From: Flexivirga oryzae | GTDB lineage: Bacteria > Actinomycetota > Actinomycetes > Actinomycetales > Dermatophilaceae | Assembly (NCBI RefSeq): GCF_014190805.1 | Contig: NZ_JACHVQ010000001.1 | Span: 1,488,001 to 1,552,000, forward strand | Direction: 5' to 3' | Length of the DNA: 64,000 nucleotides | Shown: positions 54,514-64,000 of the stretch, one piece after another | Numbering within the stretch: the stretch's first letter is position 1 | Layout: each line of letters opens with the position of its first letter | Notes under the pieces: generated by a model | What the model saw: the letters and a program-made list of their open reading frames with translations, nothing else | Database searches by the model: none | What the model was told of the DNA's origin: nothing | Translations under genes and position numbers: made by a program

Positions 54514-54519
54514 TATGAT
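54514..54519 (+). promoter_or_regulatory. -10-like box upstream of secG
   Basis: TATGAT lies about 72 bases before the secG start, in a short AT-richer island after the repeat element. It implies a leader of about 66 bases. No good -35 is seen. Confidence 0.4.
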
Positions 54520-54591
54520 CACAGGTAATCTGGTTCCCGGTGTCGCCTCGTGCGCGCCATCCGAAGTTCTCGACGTGAAGGTGTCTCCAGC

Positions 54592-54834
54592 GTGGACGTC
54601 ATGCGCATCGCTCTCCAGGCGGTCGTGGTCATCAGCGGTTTGTTCCTGGTGTTGCTGATCCTGATGCACAAGGGCAAGGGCGGGGGCCTGTCCGACATGT
54701 TCGGTGGCGGTGTCAGCAGCAGCCTCGGGGGCTCGTCGATCGCGGAGCGCAACCTCAACCGGTTGACGGTCATGGTGAGCATCGTCTGGCTCGCTGCGAT
54801 CGTCGGGCTCGGTCTCGTTGCGCGCTTCCAGTAG
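54592..54834 (+). CDS. secG: Protein-export membrane protein SecG
   Basis: An 80-residue protein with two membrane helices and the SecG signature HKGKGGGLSDMFGGG between them; it is the small subunit of the SecYEG translocon. GTG 54592 is chosen because the homology begins there with a GAAGG site upstream; ATG 54601 is possible. It is followed by rbpA with a 36-base gap. Confidence 0.95.
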   Translation: MDVMRIALQAVVVISGLFLVLLILMHKGKGGGLSDMFGGGVSSSLGGSSIAERNLNRLTVMVSIVWLAAIVGLGLVARFQ

Positions 54835-54870
54835 TCCTCATCCCCATTTCTTCGCTGTCAAGGAGCAATC

Positions 54871-55221
54871 GTGGCCGGTGCCAATGCAATTCGAGGTAGT
54901 CGAGTCGGCGCCGGACCGATGGGTGAGGCGGAGCGTGGTGAGGCTGCTCCCCGCGTAGTCATCTCCTACTGGTGCGCCAACGGGCACGAGACCCGGCCGA
55001 GCTTCGCGCAGGAGCCCGGCCTCGCCGTTCCGGAGATCTGGGACTGCCCGCGATGCGGGTTCCCCGCCGGCCAGGACCAGGAGAACCCGCCGGCGCCGCC
55101 GCGGGCCGAGCCGTACAAGACGCACCTGGCCTACGTGAAGGAGCGGCGCAGCGACGAGGAGGGCGCGGTCATCCTCGACGAGGCGCTCGACACGCTGCGC
55201 CAGCGGGGCCTGATCAAGTAG
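54871..55221 (+). CDS. rbpA: RNA polymerase-binding protein RbpA
   Basis: A 116-residue actinobacterial RNA polymerase activator that stabilises the primary sigma factor. It has the core domain YWCANGHETRPSFAQEP with WDCPRCG, and the C-terminal sigma-interacting helix ERRSDEEGAVILDEALDTLR. AAGGAG lies before GTG 54871. The gene is a strong marker of an actinobacterium. Its 3' end overlaps the convergent VOC gene by eight bases. Confidence 0.97.
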   Translation: MAGANAIRGSRVGAGPMGEAERGEAAPRVVISYWCANGHETRPSFAQEPGLAVPEIWDCPRCGFPAGQDQENPPAPPRAEPYKTHLAYVKERRSDEEGAVILDEALDTLRQRGLIK

Positions 55222-55696
55222 CCGCACCCGCGGCCGCCAGCTCGGCGATCACGATCTTCTGCATTCCCAACAGGGCCTGCACGGCCGCCGGACCCGTCAT
55301 CAGCCGGTCCAGCTGCGCGGGCAGGATCTGCCAGCTGAGGCCGTACCTGTCCTTGCACCAGCCGCACTGCTCCGCTTCCGGCACCGCCGACAGGGCGTCC
55401 CAGTAGCGGTCGATCTCCGCCTGGTCGGCACAGGAGACGGTGAGCGAGAGCGCCTCGTTGAAGGTGAAGGCTGGTCCACCGTCGAGGCAGACGAACTGCA
55501 TGCCGTCCAGGGTGAAGCGTCCGTTGAGGACCTTGCCCGCCATACCGGTGAAGTGCTCGGAGAGCGACTCGTCGGGGTAGCGCACGATGGCGTCGATGTG
55601 TGAGTCGGGGAAGAGGTCGACGTAGAAGTTCATCGCTTCCTCGGCGTCGTCGTCGAACCAGAGGCAGGGTCGCAGCGAGGTCTCCAGTGCTGCCAT
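55214..55696 (-). CDS. VOC/PhnB-like glyoxalase-fold protein
   Basis: A 160-residue protein of the 3-demethylubiquinone-methyltransferase-like (PhnB/VOC) type, with LRPCLWFDDDAEEAMNFYVDLF at the start and CGWCKDRYGLSWQILP near the middle. Such proteins often accompany SRPBCC and ArsR genes. Its start overlaps the SRPBCC stop (TGATG), giving an ArsR-SRPBCC-VOC operon. Molecular function unknown. Confidence 0.85.
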   Translation of the reverse strand: MAALETSLRPCLWFDDDAEEAMNFYVDLFPDSHIDAIVRYPDESLSEHFTGMAGKVLNGRFTLDGMQFVCLDGGPAFTFNEALSLTVSCADQAEIDRYWDALSAVPEAEQCGWCKDRYGLSWQILPAQLDRLMTGPAAVQALLGMQKIVIAELAAAGAAT

Positions 55697-56184
55697 CAGA
55701 CCGCTCCGTCCGTGAGCAGGGCGTCGAGCTTGGCGTAGCCGTCGTTGACGCCGACCTCCATACCGCTGGCCAGCCAGCCGTCGCGGGCCTCGAACGAGTC
55801 GACCAGGGACTGCGCGTGCAGCCGGGTGCGCCCGTCGCCGAGGTCCTCGAAGGTGAGGGTCTCCAGGGAGACGCCCTCCGGCATACCCTCCCAGGTGAAC
55901 GTCTGCACGACGCGCACGTCCGACACCTCGTGGAAGCTGCCGTGGAACGCGTGCTCCTCGGCTCCCCGCTTGTTCAGGAAACGCCAACTGCCGCCGGTGC
56001 GCGCGTCCCAGTAGTCGATCTCGGTCGTCACGTCGTCGGGTCCGACCCAGCGCGCATAGAGATCGGGGTCGGTGTGCGCTCTCACCAATTGCGCTGGTGT
56101 TGCGTGGAAATCACGGGTGATCCGGATGACGGGCACCCGCTCGTCCGCTTCGATGACGGCTGCCGGATAGGTCGTGGGGTTCAT
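55696..56184 (-). CDS. SRPBCC/AHSA1-domain protein
   Basis: A 162-residue START-like/AHSA1 protein with RITRDFHATPAQLVRAHTDPDLYARWVGP at the start and TGGSWRFLN, TFTWEGMPEGVSLETLTFED after it. This family typically pairs with an ArsR-type repressor. It overlaps the ArsR stop by four bases (ATGA). ATG 56184 is used; the open frame further upstream runs into the ArsR gene in another frame. Confidence 0.87.
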   Translation of the reverse strand: MNPTTYPAAVIEADERVPVIRITRDFHATPAQLVRAHTDPDLYARWVGPDDVTTEIDYWDARTGGSWRFLNKRGAEEHAFHGSFHEVSDVRVVQTFTWEGMPEGVSLETLTFEDLGDGRTRLHAQSLVDSFEARDGWLASGMEVGVNDGYAKLDALLTDGAV

Positions 56185-56534
56185 GATGCGGTGCCTTCCT
56201 GTGTGCTCGGGGTGTCGCGGTGGTTGAGTTCGTCGAGCACCGCGTCCAACCGCTGGTAACGCTGCTCGGCCTGCTGCTGGTAGCGCTCTATCCACTTGCT
56301 CATCAGGTCGAAGACCTCTGCTTCCAGATGGACCGGACGCCGCTGGGCGTCCTTGGTGCGGGTGACCAGGCCGGCTCCCTCGAGCACCTTGAGGTGCTTG
56401 GAGACCGCCTGCAGGCTCACGTCGTACGGCGCGGCCAGTTCGCTCACCGTCGCGTCGGCGATCGTCAGCCTGGCGACGATGTCGCGTCGCGTCGGGTCGG
56501 AGAGTGCCGCGAACACCTGGGACAACCGATCCAT
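56181..56534 (-). CDS. ArsR-family transcriptional repressor
   Basis: A 117-residue winged-helix regulator with ALSDPTRRDIVARL and the recognition helix VSLQAVSKHLKVLEGAGLV. No metal-binding Cys cluster is seen, so it belongs to the non-metal ArsR group paired with SRPBCC proteins. ATG 56534 has AGAAGGG seven bases upstream. It likely represses its own operon through the inverted AACC/GGTT repeats at 56556 and 56605. Confidence 0.9.
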   Translation of the reverse strand: MDRLSQVFAALSDPTRRDIVARLTIADATVSELAAPYDVSLQAVSKHLKVLEGAGLVTRTKDAQRRPVHLEAEVFDLMSKWIERYQQQAEQRYQRLDAVLDELNHRDTPSTQEGTAS

Positions 56535-56555
56535 CACTCGACCCTTCTGAGACTC

Positions 56556-56616
56556 AACCGATTGGTTTAGTACGACGAGCATGACGCACCGATCGCTTGT
56601 TGTCAACCAATCGGTT
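56556..56616. promoter_or_regulatory. Paired ArsR operator
   Basis: AACCGATTGGTT (56556-56567) and AACCAATCGGTT (56605-56616) are exact reverse complements, 49 bases apart. Each also has AACC-N4-GGTT symmetry. They lie just upstream of the ArsR gene and read as the autoregulatory operator pair. Confidence 0.8.
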
Positions 56617-56799
56617 TAACAACGAAATCAGGTGGAGCAGGTGGAGAGGGAGTGGCTATGGTCGGCACATGCAGCGCGTTCAGCGATTTCGGTGCCCTCG
56701 ACCGGTGGTCGGTCGTGGGCTCGCTCGCACCCGCAGCTGAGGTCCGCCGCGCCGGTCGAGGGAGCAGCCATCCCGACCAGACCGGACCAAGGACCTTCG

Positions 56800-57918
56800 A
56801 TGACGACCTACCTGACCTCTGCACAACTACGCGCTGCCCTGCAGCTGCGTGACCTGACCGATCCCGCTGCCGGCCCGCACGCGATGCAGCTGCTGACCGA
56901 CGACATCGTCCGCGCGATGGCCGAGCGGGGTGACAGCCGCGTGCGGCCCGTGCGGCACAGCCCGCTGGTGTCCGTCGCGGCCAACTATGACTCACTCGGC
57001 TACGGTCCGACGGATGTCACTCGCAATGAACGCTATTCGCGGTACGTGAGCCCGACGGTCATGCTGCGCAGCCACACCAGCGCGATGCTGCCGCCGGTGC
57101 TCGCACAGCACGATGGCGCCGACAACGTGCTGTATGCCGCCGCGGGCCTGGCCTACCGCCGCGATGCCATCGACCGGACACACACCGGCGAGCCGCACCA
57201 GCTCGACCTGTGGTGGGTGACACGTGACGCCCCGCAGCAGCGCGAGGGACTGATCGCGAGACTCGGGACGATCGCGGACGCGGTGCTGCCCGGCTGCCGC
57301 TGGCGGGTGACGGACTCGCCGCACAGCTACACGACCGACGGCCTGCAACTCGACGTGCTCGATCCCGGCGACGGTGAGTGGCTGGAGCTGGCCGAGGGCG
57401 GGCTGATCGCCCCCAGGCTGCTGGCGGCCGCCGGGTTGCCGCCCGCGGGCTGGTCCGGGGTTGCCGCGGGCGTCGGACTGGACCGGGCGTTGATGGTCCG
57501 CAAACAGATCCCGGACATTCGGCTGCTGCGCTCCACGGATCCACGGGTGTCCGCTCAGCTGCTGGATCTCGCGCCATACCAGCCGGTCTCGCTGATGCCG
57601 GCCGCGAGCCGGGATCTGTCCGTCGTGGTCGCCTGGGGGACGGACGAAGAGGTCCTGGGTGATCGGGTCCGGATGGCGCTCGGCGACCGGGCAGCGGATC
57701 TGGAGTCGGTCGAGCTGGTGTCGTTGACGTCGTACGACGATCTTCCCGCGAGCGCGCGGCGACGGCTCGGGATCGGGCTCGGGCAGGCGAATGCGCTGGT
57801 CCGGCTGACCCTGCGGCCGATCGAGCGCACGCTGACCTCCGCGCAGGCCAATCGGATCCGTGACGCGGTGTACCTGGCGATCCACGAAGGACCGGTCCAG
57901 GAACTCATCTGTGGCTGA
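56800..57918 (+). CDS. Stand-alone PheRS-like protein (class II catalytic core plus FDX-ACB domain)
   Basis: A 372-residue protein. It has PheRS-type motif 2 region VMLRSHTSAM (88-97), the THTGEPHQLD segment (127-136) of the Phe-site loop, and motif 3 GVGLDRALMVRKQIPDIRLL (224-243). Residues about 268-365 resemble the ferredoxin-fold anticodon-binding (FDX-ACB) domain normally found at the end of the PheT subunit. This architecture is that of monomeric mitochondrial PheRS, unusual in bacteria. Whether it charges tRNA, or is a repurposed ligase, cannot be told. AAGGA lies six bases before ATG 56800; pheS/pheT are not in the window. Confidence 0.8.
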   Translation: MTTYLTSAQLRAALQLRDLTDPAAGPHAMQLLTDDIVRAMAERGDSRVRPVRHSPLVSVAANYDSLGYGPTDVTRNERYSRYVSPTVMLRSHTSAMLPPVLAQHDGADNVLYAAAGLAYRRDAIDRTHTGEPHQLDLWWVTRDAPQQREGLIARLGTIADAVLPGCRWRVTDSPHSYTTDGLQLDVLDPGDGEWLELAEGGLIAPRLLAAAGLPPAGWSGVAAGVGLDRALMVRKQIPDIRLLRSTDPRVSAQLLDLAPYQPVSLMPAASRDLSVVVAWGTDEEVLGDRVRMALGDRAADLESVELVSLTSYDDLPASARRRLGIGLGQANALVRLTLRPIERTLTSAQANRIRDAVYLAIHEGPVQELICG

Positions 57919-57953
57919 CCGGAACCGTGCCGTCGATGCTCGCGTCGACTCAG

Positions 57954-57959
57954 TAGAGT
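57954..57959 (+). promoter_or_regulatory. -10-like box upstream of the RDD gene
   Basis: TAGAGT lies 36 bases before GTG 57996, which has a GAGGGG ribosome site, so this transcript would have a short leader, unlike the leaderless genes nearby. Confidence 0.4.
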
Positions 57960-57995
57960 CTGCGCCGAAGCCGATACGAGTTTGAGGGGACACCC

Positions 57996-58730
57996 GTGAG
58001 CAACAACGATCCATACGCCAGCCCGCAGGGCGATCAGCCGCACTACGGCCAGCAACCGCAGTACGGGCAGCAGCCCCAGTACGGCCAGCAACCCCAGTAC
58101 GGGCAGCAGCCGCAGTACGGCCAGCCGCAGTACGGAGCGCCGCAGGGTTACGGTCAGCCGCTGCAGGCGCCGTACGGACAGCAGCCCTACTACGGTGGGC
58201 CGCAGCAGTTCGGCGCCACCCTGCCGCCGTTGGCGCACTGGGGTCAGCGCGTGGGGGCGTACCTCATCGACGGGCTCGTGCTGCTGCCGGGCTACCTGCT
58301 CATCATCCCCGGCTACGTCCAGCTCGTGTCGTCGACGACGACCTCGCGGCGGTGCTTCGACTACAGCGATCCGAACACCTGCTACACGGTGAACCACAGC
58401 GGCTCGATCTCGCCGGCCTTCGTGCTGCTGATGCTGTTGGGGTTCGTCGTGATGTTCGGGCTGCTGATCTGGAACCGCTGGATCAAGGGCGGCAAGGGAC
58501 AGTCGATCGGCAAGAAGGCGCTGGGCATCACCCTGGTCAGCGAGCAGACGCTTGCGCCGATCGGCGGCGGAAAGGCGTTCCTGCGCGACCTCGCGCACAT
58601 GCTGGACAGCTTCTTGTGCGATCTGGGTTACCTGTGGCCGCTGTGGGACTCCAAGCGGCAGACGTTCTCCGACAAGATCGTCGGCACCCTCGTGGTGCAG
58701 GGTCCCCCACCGGGAGGGGAGAAGCGCTGA
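57996..58730 (+). CDS. RDD-family membrane protein with a Pro-Gln-Tyr-Gly repeat head
   Basis: A 244-residue protein. The first 70 residues are a low-complexity PQYGQQ repeat (about six copies), probably disordered and cytoplasmic. The RDD domain follows with WGQRVGAYLIDGLVLLPGYLL, a second helix pair and KGGKGQSIGKKALGITLV. RDD proteins are poorly understood; some are ion transporters. GTG 57996 has GAGGGG upstream. It is convergent with the small DUF2630 gene, seven bases apart. Confidence 0.88.
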   Translation: MSNNDPYASPQGDQPHYGQQPQYGQQPQYGQQPQYGQQPQYGQPQYGAPQGYGQPLQAPYGQQPYYGGPQQFGATLPPLAHWGQRVGAYLIDGLVLLPGYLLIIPGYVQLVSSTTTSRRCFDYSDPNTCYTVNHSGSISPAFVLLMLLGFVVMFGLLIWNRWIKGGKGQSIGKKALGITLVSEQTLAPIGGGKAFLRDLAHMLDSFLCDLGYLWPLWDSKRQTFSDKIVGTLVVQGPPPGGEKR

Positions 58731-58737
58731 CCCGGAG

Positions 58738-58992
58738 TCACTCCCGGTAGTTCTCGACGACGTCCGCGGTCCGCTCGGTCGCGTCGCTGGGATCCTGGTC
58801 GAACTCGCGCCTGGCCTGCCGCTGCCGCAGCAGGTCCCACAGCCGGTCCAGCTGAACCTCGGTCTCGCGCAGCTGGGCGTGTTCTTCCGGTGCGCTGATC
58901 TCACCCTTGCCGAGCTTGGTGCGCAGTTCGTGCTCCGTCGCGATCAGCTCGTTGATGTGCTCGTGGATGCTGTCGTCGTCCATGCCACTCAT
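58738..58992 (-). CDS. DUF2630 family small protein
   Basis: An 84-residue, highly charged and helical protein with HEHINELIATEHELRTKL and LRETEVQLDRLWDLLRQRQARR. This is the actinobacterial DUF2630 group of unknown function. ATG 58992 is used; ATG 58983 is an alternative. It lies between the RDD gene and pgl. Confidence 0.85.
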   Translation of the reverse strand: MSGMDDDSIHEHINELIATEHELRTKLGKGEISAPEEHAQLRETEVQLDRLWDLLRQRQARREFDQDPSDATERTADVVENYRE

Positions 58993-59049
58993 CGTGGCAC
59001 GAGACGCCGCTCACCACACGACCCTTTCCGGTCCCGTGCTGGGAGGGTG

Positions 59050-59778
59050 TCAGTCCGGGTCAGGGAGATGGGCCGCGGCTGCGTCGTCCAGCCACCAGAC
59101 GGTCGACTCGGTGCCGTGCACTCCGCTGGCCGGGACGTCCCAGCGGTCCGCCCCGGGCGCGAGCGCGGCCGCGACCGCGTCGGCCTTCTCCGCCCCGGAG
59201 ACCATCAGCCACACCGCACGGCTGCGGGCCAGGCACTCGAACGTCAGCGACACCCTGTCCGGCGGGGGTTTGGGGGAGTCGTGCACGGCGATCGCGATCG
59301 CACCCTCGGTGCGCTGCGCCGGGTGGTGCGGGAAGAGCGAGGCGACGTGCCCGTCCGGGCCCATCCCGAACATCGTCACGTCGAACATCCCATCGCCGAC
59401 GTCCCGGATGGCGTCGGAGTATGCCGTGGCAGCTGCCTCGGCGTCGGGCACCGAGTCGGGACCGGCGACCCGGTGCACATTTTCCGGGGGCACCGGAAGT
59501 GCATCCAGTGCCGCCCGGTCGGCCTCGACGTCGTTGCGCTCGGACGAGCCGGACGGCACGAACCGTTCGTCCCCCCACCAGAAGTGCACCTTCGACCAGT
59601 CGATGCCGGTGGCGCCCGGCAGCGACTGCAGCGACAGGCCGCCCATCGAGCCGCCGGTGAGCACGATGTGCGCGACACCGCGATCACGCTGTGCGGCGAT
59701 GATTGCGATGACCAGCTCGTCGGAGATCGCCTTGCCGAGCTCGTCCTTGGAAGTGCGTCGCTCGATTGTCATCTTCAC
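59050..59778 (-). CDS. pgl: 6-phosphogluconolactonase
   Basis: A 242-residue enzyme of the oxidative pentose-phosphate pathway, in the glucosamine-6-phosphate isomerase-like fold. It shows VLTGGSMGGLSL, VHFWWGDERFVP, FGMGPDGHVASLFP and an SLTFECLARSR segment, all conserved in DevB-type lactonases. Its start overlaps opcA by four bases (ATGA). It is the last gene of the zwf-opcA-pgl operon. Confidence 0.96.
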   Translation of the reverse strand: MKMTIERRTSKDELGKAISDELVIAIIAAQRDRGVAHIVLTGGSMGGLSLQSLPGATGIDWSKVHFWWGDERFVPSGSSERNDVEADRAALDALPVPPENVHRVAGPDSVPDAEAAATAYSDAIRDVGDGMFDVTMFGMGPDGHVASLFPHHPAQRTEGAIAIAVHDSPKPPPDRVSLTFECLARSRAVWLMVSGAEKADAVAAALAPGADRWDVPASGVHGTESTVWWLDDAAAAHLPDPD

Positions 59779-60697
59779 CTTCCTCGCGCGTTGGTGACCT
59801 TCGGTAGTCCCTTCACCAGTGCCTCACGGTAGACCTCGTCGGCACCGAGGCGGCTGAGTTCCTCGGCGAGCGATTCCGCGGTGCCGGGGCGGGTCAGGTC
59901 GAGTCGGCGCTCCGGTTGCCCGGGCTGGGTGAGGGTGCCGGTGCGCCGGTCCGGCCGGTCCAGCTCGATCGGGCCGGACCTGCGCTCCATGCGGACATGC
60001 ACCAGCCCGGTCCCCGGAGCGGACTTGGCACGCCGCACCGGACACTTGAGCCGTGCCGCCAGCCAGCCCGCGAGCAGGTCGGTGCTGGCCGAGTCGGACG
60101 CGCCGGTCACCGTCACGGAGGTCACCGGCTCGAACGGCGGCAGATCGAGGGCCGTCGCGAGCAGACCACGCCATCGGGTGGCGCGGGCCCACGCCATGTC
60201 GGTGTCACCGTCCGCGTATTCGGCCCGCCTGCGCTGCAACGCCTTCCGCGGGTCCTTCGCCAATGATGCGTCCGTGATGCGGCGTCCGGCCAGCTGGCCG
60301 ATGGGGGAGGATGCCACGTCCTGGGCGGCGCCGGGCCACCACGCCACGATCGGGGTGTCGGCGGCGAGCAACGGGGTGACGACGCTCGCGCCGTGTTTCG
60401 TCAGCTCGCCGTACATCCGCAGCACGACGATCTCGCTGCCGCCGGCGGAGTTCCCGACGCGCACCTGGGCGTCCAGCCTGCTGGCGCCCCGCGCAGCTCC
60501 CGAGACGAGCGCGATGATGCGGCTCGGGTGCTGCCTGCTGGCCTGGATCGCGGATTCGACCGCGGCGTCGGCGTCGGCCTCGTCGACGACGATGATCAGC
60601 GTCATCACCCGGCCCAGCGCCACCGCGCCGGTCTCGTTGCGCAACCGGACCAGTTGCTTGCTGATGTCCTTGGTCGTGGTGCCCGGCAGATCGGTGA

Positions 60698-60713
<16 letters not shown>
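59775..60713 (-). CDS. opcA: Glucose-6-phosphate dehydrogenase assembly protein OpcA
   Basis: A 312-residue OpcA, which in cyanobacteria and actinobacteria activates or assembles glucose-6-phosphate dehydrogenase. The central ADTPIVAWWPGAAQDVASSPIG and ITDASLAKDPRKALQRR segments match the family. It overlaps the zwf end by 16 bases and the pgl start by four, so all three are one operon. Confidence 0.95.
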
Positions 60714-62242
<1,529 letters not shown>

Positions 62243-62280
62243 CTGTCTTCCTTCCGAAATCGTTGAAGGAGCAAAGCATC

Positions 62281-62324
62281 GGGCGGCGTCGCGGGGAACC
62301 GGAAGGTTCGGCGCGACGCCGCCC
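62281..62324 (-). terminator. Large hairpin between pgi and zwf
   Basis: GGGCGGCGTCGCG and CGCGACGCCGCCC form a perfect 13-bp stem. Inside it GAACC and GGTTC pair around a GGAA loop (GNRA type on the plus strand, TTCC on the transcribed side). It sits in the pgi-zwf gap 38 bases upstream of the zwf start, so it could terminate pgi transcription or attenuate readthrough into zwf. No T tract follows. Confidence 0.7.
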
Positions 62325-62332
62325 GTGCACGA

Positions 62333-64000
62333 TCAGGCGCCGCAGACCTCGGCGATCGCCTGCTGCAACTGCGCCATACCGGCTTCGTGATCGGTCATGT
62401 TCAGCCGCAGCACGGGCCGACCGTGGTCGGCCAGGACCTTGGCGTCTCCGCCGGCCTGCGAGGCGATGAAGTCACCGAAGGTGAACTCGCGGCCCGGGAT
62501 GGGCAGGTCCTCGGTCGGTGCCGTGGTGACCTGAAGGAAGATGCCGTCGGCCGGTCCACCCTTGTGGTACTGCCCCGTCGAGTGCAGGAAGCGGGGCCCG
62601 AAGCCGAACGTCACCGGCCGGTTCAGCTTGCGCGCCAACGGGATCCGGACGTCGGCCAGCGACTGGTCGGCGATCCGGTCGACGTACGCCATCACGGCCA
62701 GGTAGCCGCTGTCCGGCAACTGCGCGAAGAGCGCGCGGAGCGCGTCCGCAACCGTCGCCGAGTCACCGAGGAAGTCCGGACCTGCGCTGCGGACCTCGAC
62801 CGCACCGTCGGTGTATGCCGGAGCGGCCGTCTCGCCGGTGCCCTTGCCGAGCAGCTCACGGGCCGCTGCCTTCGCGCTCTCCACGTCGGGCTGGTCGAAC
62901 GGGTTGATGCCGATCAACCGGCCGGCCGTGGCCACCGCTGCCTCCCACAGCAGCATTGCTGCACCCAGCGAACCGCCGACGTTGACGACCGCATCCCCGG
63001 TGGGCTGCGACTCGTCGTCGGGCGCCACCAGCCGGACCCAGAGCTCGTCGGCGAGCTGGTCACGCGGAGATTCGTCCCTCATCCCCGCGTCCCCAGCCTG
63101 TGACGTTCGCCGTCCTTCGGCCGGACGGTCCCCGGTGGGGGAGTCGCCGACGACGACCGGCAGCAGGCCCTTGCCGTCCTTGCCGGTGCTCTCGGCGATC
63201 AGCTGCTCGGTCCAGTCACCGAAACCGACGGCATGGGTGCCCGCGTCGATCAGCACGATCTTGTCGCGCGTCGGCCGGGTGCCGCCGAGTGCCGCGCCCA
63301 GGCGCAGCGCCGGGTTGGCGTCGTCGTCCGCGGACAGCGCCACGGTGACGCTCTCGGCCTCGTCCAGCAGCCGACCGATGTCTGCGCCCGCCAGACCGCT
63401 CGGCACCAGCCCGAAAGCGGTCAGCGCGGAGTAGCGCCCGCCGACGTCCGGGTCGGCGTTGAACACCGTGTAGCCGGTCTCGCGCGCCTCCTTGTCGAGC
63501 GGACTGCCCGGGTCGGTGACCACGACGATGCGCTCGGTCGGGTCGATGCCGGCGTCCTTGAACGCCTGCTCGTAGACCCGCCGCTGCGAGTCGGTCTCGA
63601 CGGTCGAGCCGGACTTGGAGGAGACGACCACGACCGTCTGCTCGAGCCGGTCGTCGAGCGCCGCGCGGACCATGTCCGGCTGTGAGGAGTCGAGCACGGT
63701 CAGCGGGACGTCGTCGGTTGCGCAGATGACTTCCGGCGCGAGGGACGAGCCGCCCATGCCGCACAGCACGACGTGGTCGAGGCCCTGCTCGGCGAATTTG
63801 CTGCGGAGCGAGGTGATCTGGTCGACCAGCGGGCGGGACGACGTCGCCAACCCGACCCAGGACAGGCGCTTGGCCGACTCGGACTCGGCGGCCGGGCCCC
63901 ACAGCGTGGGGTCCTGCGCGAAGAGTTTGCTGGCGAACTTGTCGGCGACCAGCTGCGGGACGTGCGCGTTGATCGCGTCCGCCGCAGCACCGACCGCGGT
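62333..64000 (-). CDS. pgi: Glucose-6-phosphate isomerase (partial, N-terminus off the window)
   Basis: About 556 residues are visible, open to the right edge, so the start lies beyond the window. It is the long actinobacterial Pgi type with two SIS domains: VVLCGMGGSSLAPEV and VVSSKSGSTVETDSQ, and later FGFGPRFLHSTGQYHKGG near the C-terminus. An insertion of charged Gly/Asp/Arg residues (TGDRPAEGRRTSQAGDAGM) lies in the middle. It precedes zwf-opcA-pgl on the same strand. Confidence 0.95.
   Translation of the reverse strand, partial: TAVGAAADAINAHVPQLVADKFASKLFAQDPTLWGPAAESESAKRLSWVGLATSSRPLVDQITSLRSKFAEQGLDHVVLCGMGGSSLAPEVICATDDVPLTVLDSSQPDMVRAALDDRLEQTVVVVSSKSGSTVETDSQRRVYEQAFKDAGIDPTERIVVVTDPGSPLDKEARETGYTVFNADPDVGGRYSALTAFGLVPSGLAGADIGRLLDEAESVTVALSADDDANPALRLGAALGGTRPTRDKIVLIDAGTHAVGFGDWTEQLIAESTGKDGKGLLPVVVGDSPTGDRPAEGRRTSQAGDAGMRDESPRDQLADELWVRLVAPDDESQPTGDAVVNVGGSLGAAMLLWEAAVATAGRLIGINPFDQPDVESAKAAARELLGKGTGETAAPAYTDGAVEVRSAGPDFLGDSATVADALRALFAQLPDSGYLAVMAYVDRIADQSLADVRIPLARKLNRPVTFGFGPRFLHSTGQYHKGGPADGIFLQVTTAPTEDLPIPGREFTFGDFIASQAGGDAKVLADHGRPVLRLNMTDHEAGMAQLQQAIAEVCGA

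Noticed and set aside
56647..56799. T-box or leader peptide upstream of the PheRS-like gene
   Set aside because: No T-box consensus or specifier stem was found, and the short frames in the gap are not Phe-rich.

Overview
The window looks like chromosomal DNA of a high-GC actinobacterium. The evidence is the GC-rich third codon positions, many GTG starts, and the genes rbpA, whiA, opcA and the rapZ-yvcK-whiA block after uvrC. The gene order and protein style suggest Micrococcales, possibly Dermacoccaceae or a near relative; that placement is inference. No rRNA, tRNA, phage, insertion sequence or plasmid gene was recognised. No gene-free stretch exceeds 300 bases. The longest gaps (28708-28990 and 45874-46158) are filled mostly by tandem repeats.

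Region 1 (1-4.8 kb) is a cell-envelope heptose locus. It has a membrane acyltransferase, an HddA-type heptose kinase split by a frameshift, GmhA isomerase, GmhB phosphatase and a DUF3068 membrane protein. Region 2 (4.9-9 kb) is a PucR-type regulator divergent from a ureohydrolase and an NCS1 permease, so likely a nitrogen-scavenging unit. Region 3 (9-14.3 kb) holds a methyltransferase, rpsA, a TetR regulator with a paired operator, an AhpD-like protein and coaE. Region 4 (14.4-18.7 kb) is a complete Ugp-like ABC importer (permease, permease, binding lipoprotein, ATPase). Region 5 (18.8-28.7 kb) has a ClC channel, a MarR/MFS pair, an unknown protein coupled to a lipoate ligase and a GNAT enzyme, a ThrE-like exporter, uvrB and a DUF3817 protein.

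Region 6 (29-39.7 kb) is the most distinctive. It appears to be an ectoine/hydroxyectoine catabolic island: an ectoine hydrolase (DoeA), an M20 deacetylase candidate, a class III aminotransferase, an aldehyde dehydrogenase, a dehydratase of the EutB type, a D-2-hydroxyacid dehydrogenase, a second aminotransferase, a FadR-type GntR regulator and an MHS-family importer. Two matching palindromes (GATTGT-NN-ACAATC type) sit in its two divergent promoter regions, which suggests one regulon.

Region 7 (39.8-55 kb) is mostly core: an EamA exporter, an NlpC/P60 peptidase, an MBL hydrolase, uvrA (with a histone-like Lys/Ala tail), a Rieske lipoprotein, uvrC-rapZ-yvcK-whiA, gapA-pgk-tpiA, secG and rbpA. 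Region 8 (55-64 kb) has an ArsR-SRPBCC-VOC operon, a stand-alone PheRS-like protein with its own FDX-ACB domain, an RDD protein, a DUF2630 protein and the pentose-phosphate/glycolysis set pgi-zwf-opcA-pgl.

Two families of short non-coding repeats occur between genes: a 52-bp-period palindromic tandem repeat in three arrays (3, 5 and 5 units), and a pair of about 70-bp elements with shared inverted ends. Seven genes, including uvrA, uvrB and uvrC, have a -10-like TANNNT hexamer only 6-7 bases before the start codon, which suggests leaderless mRNAs.
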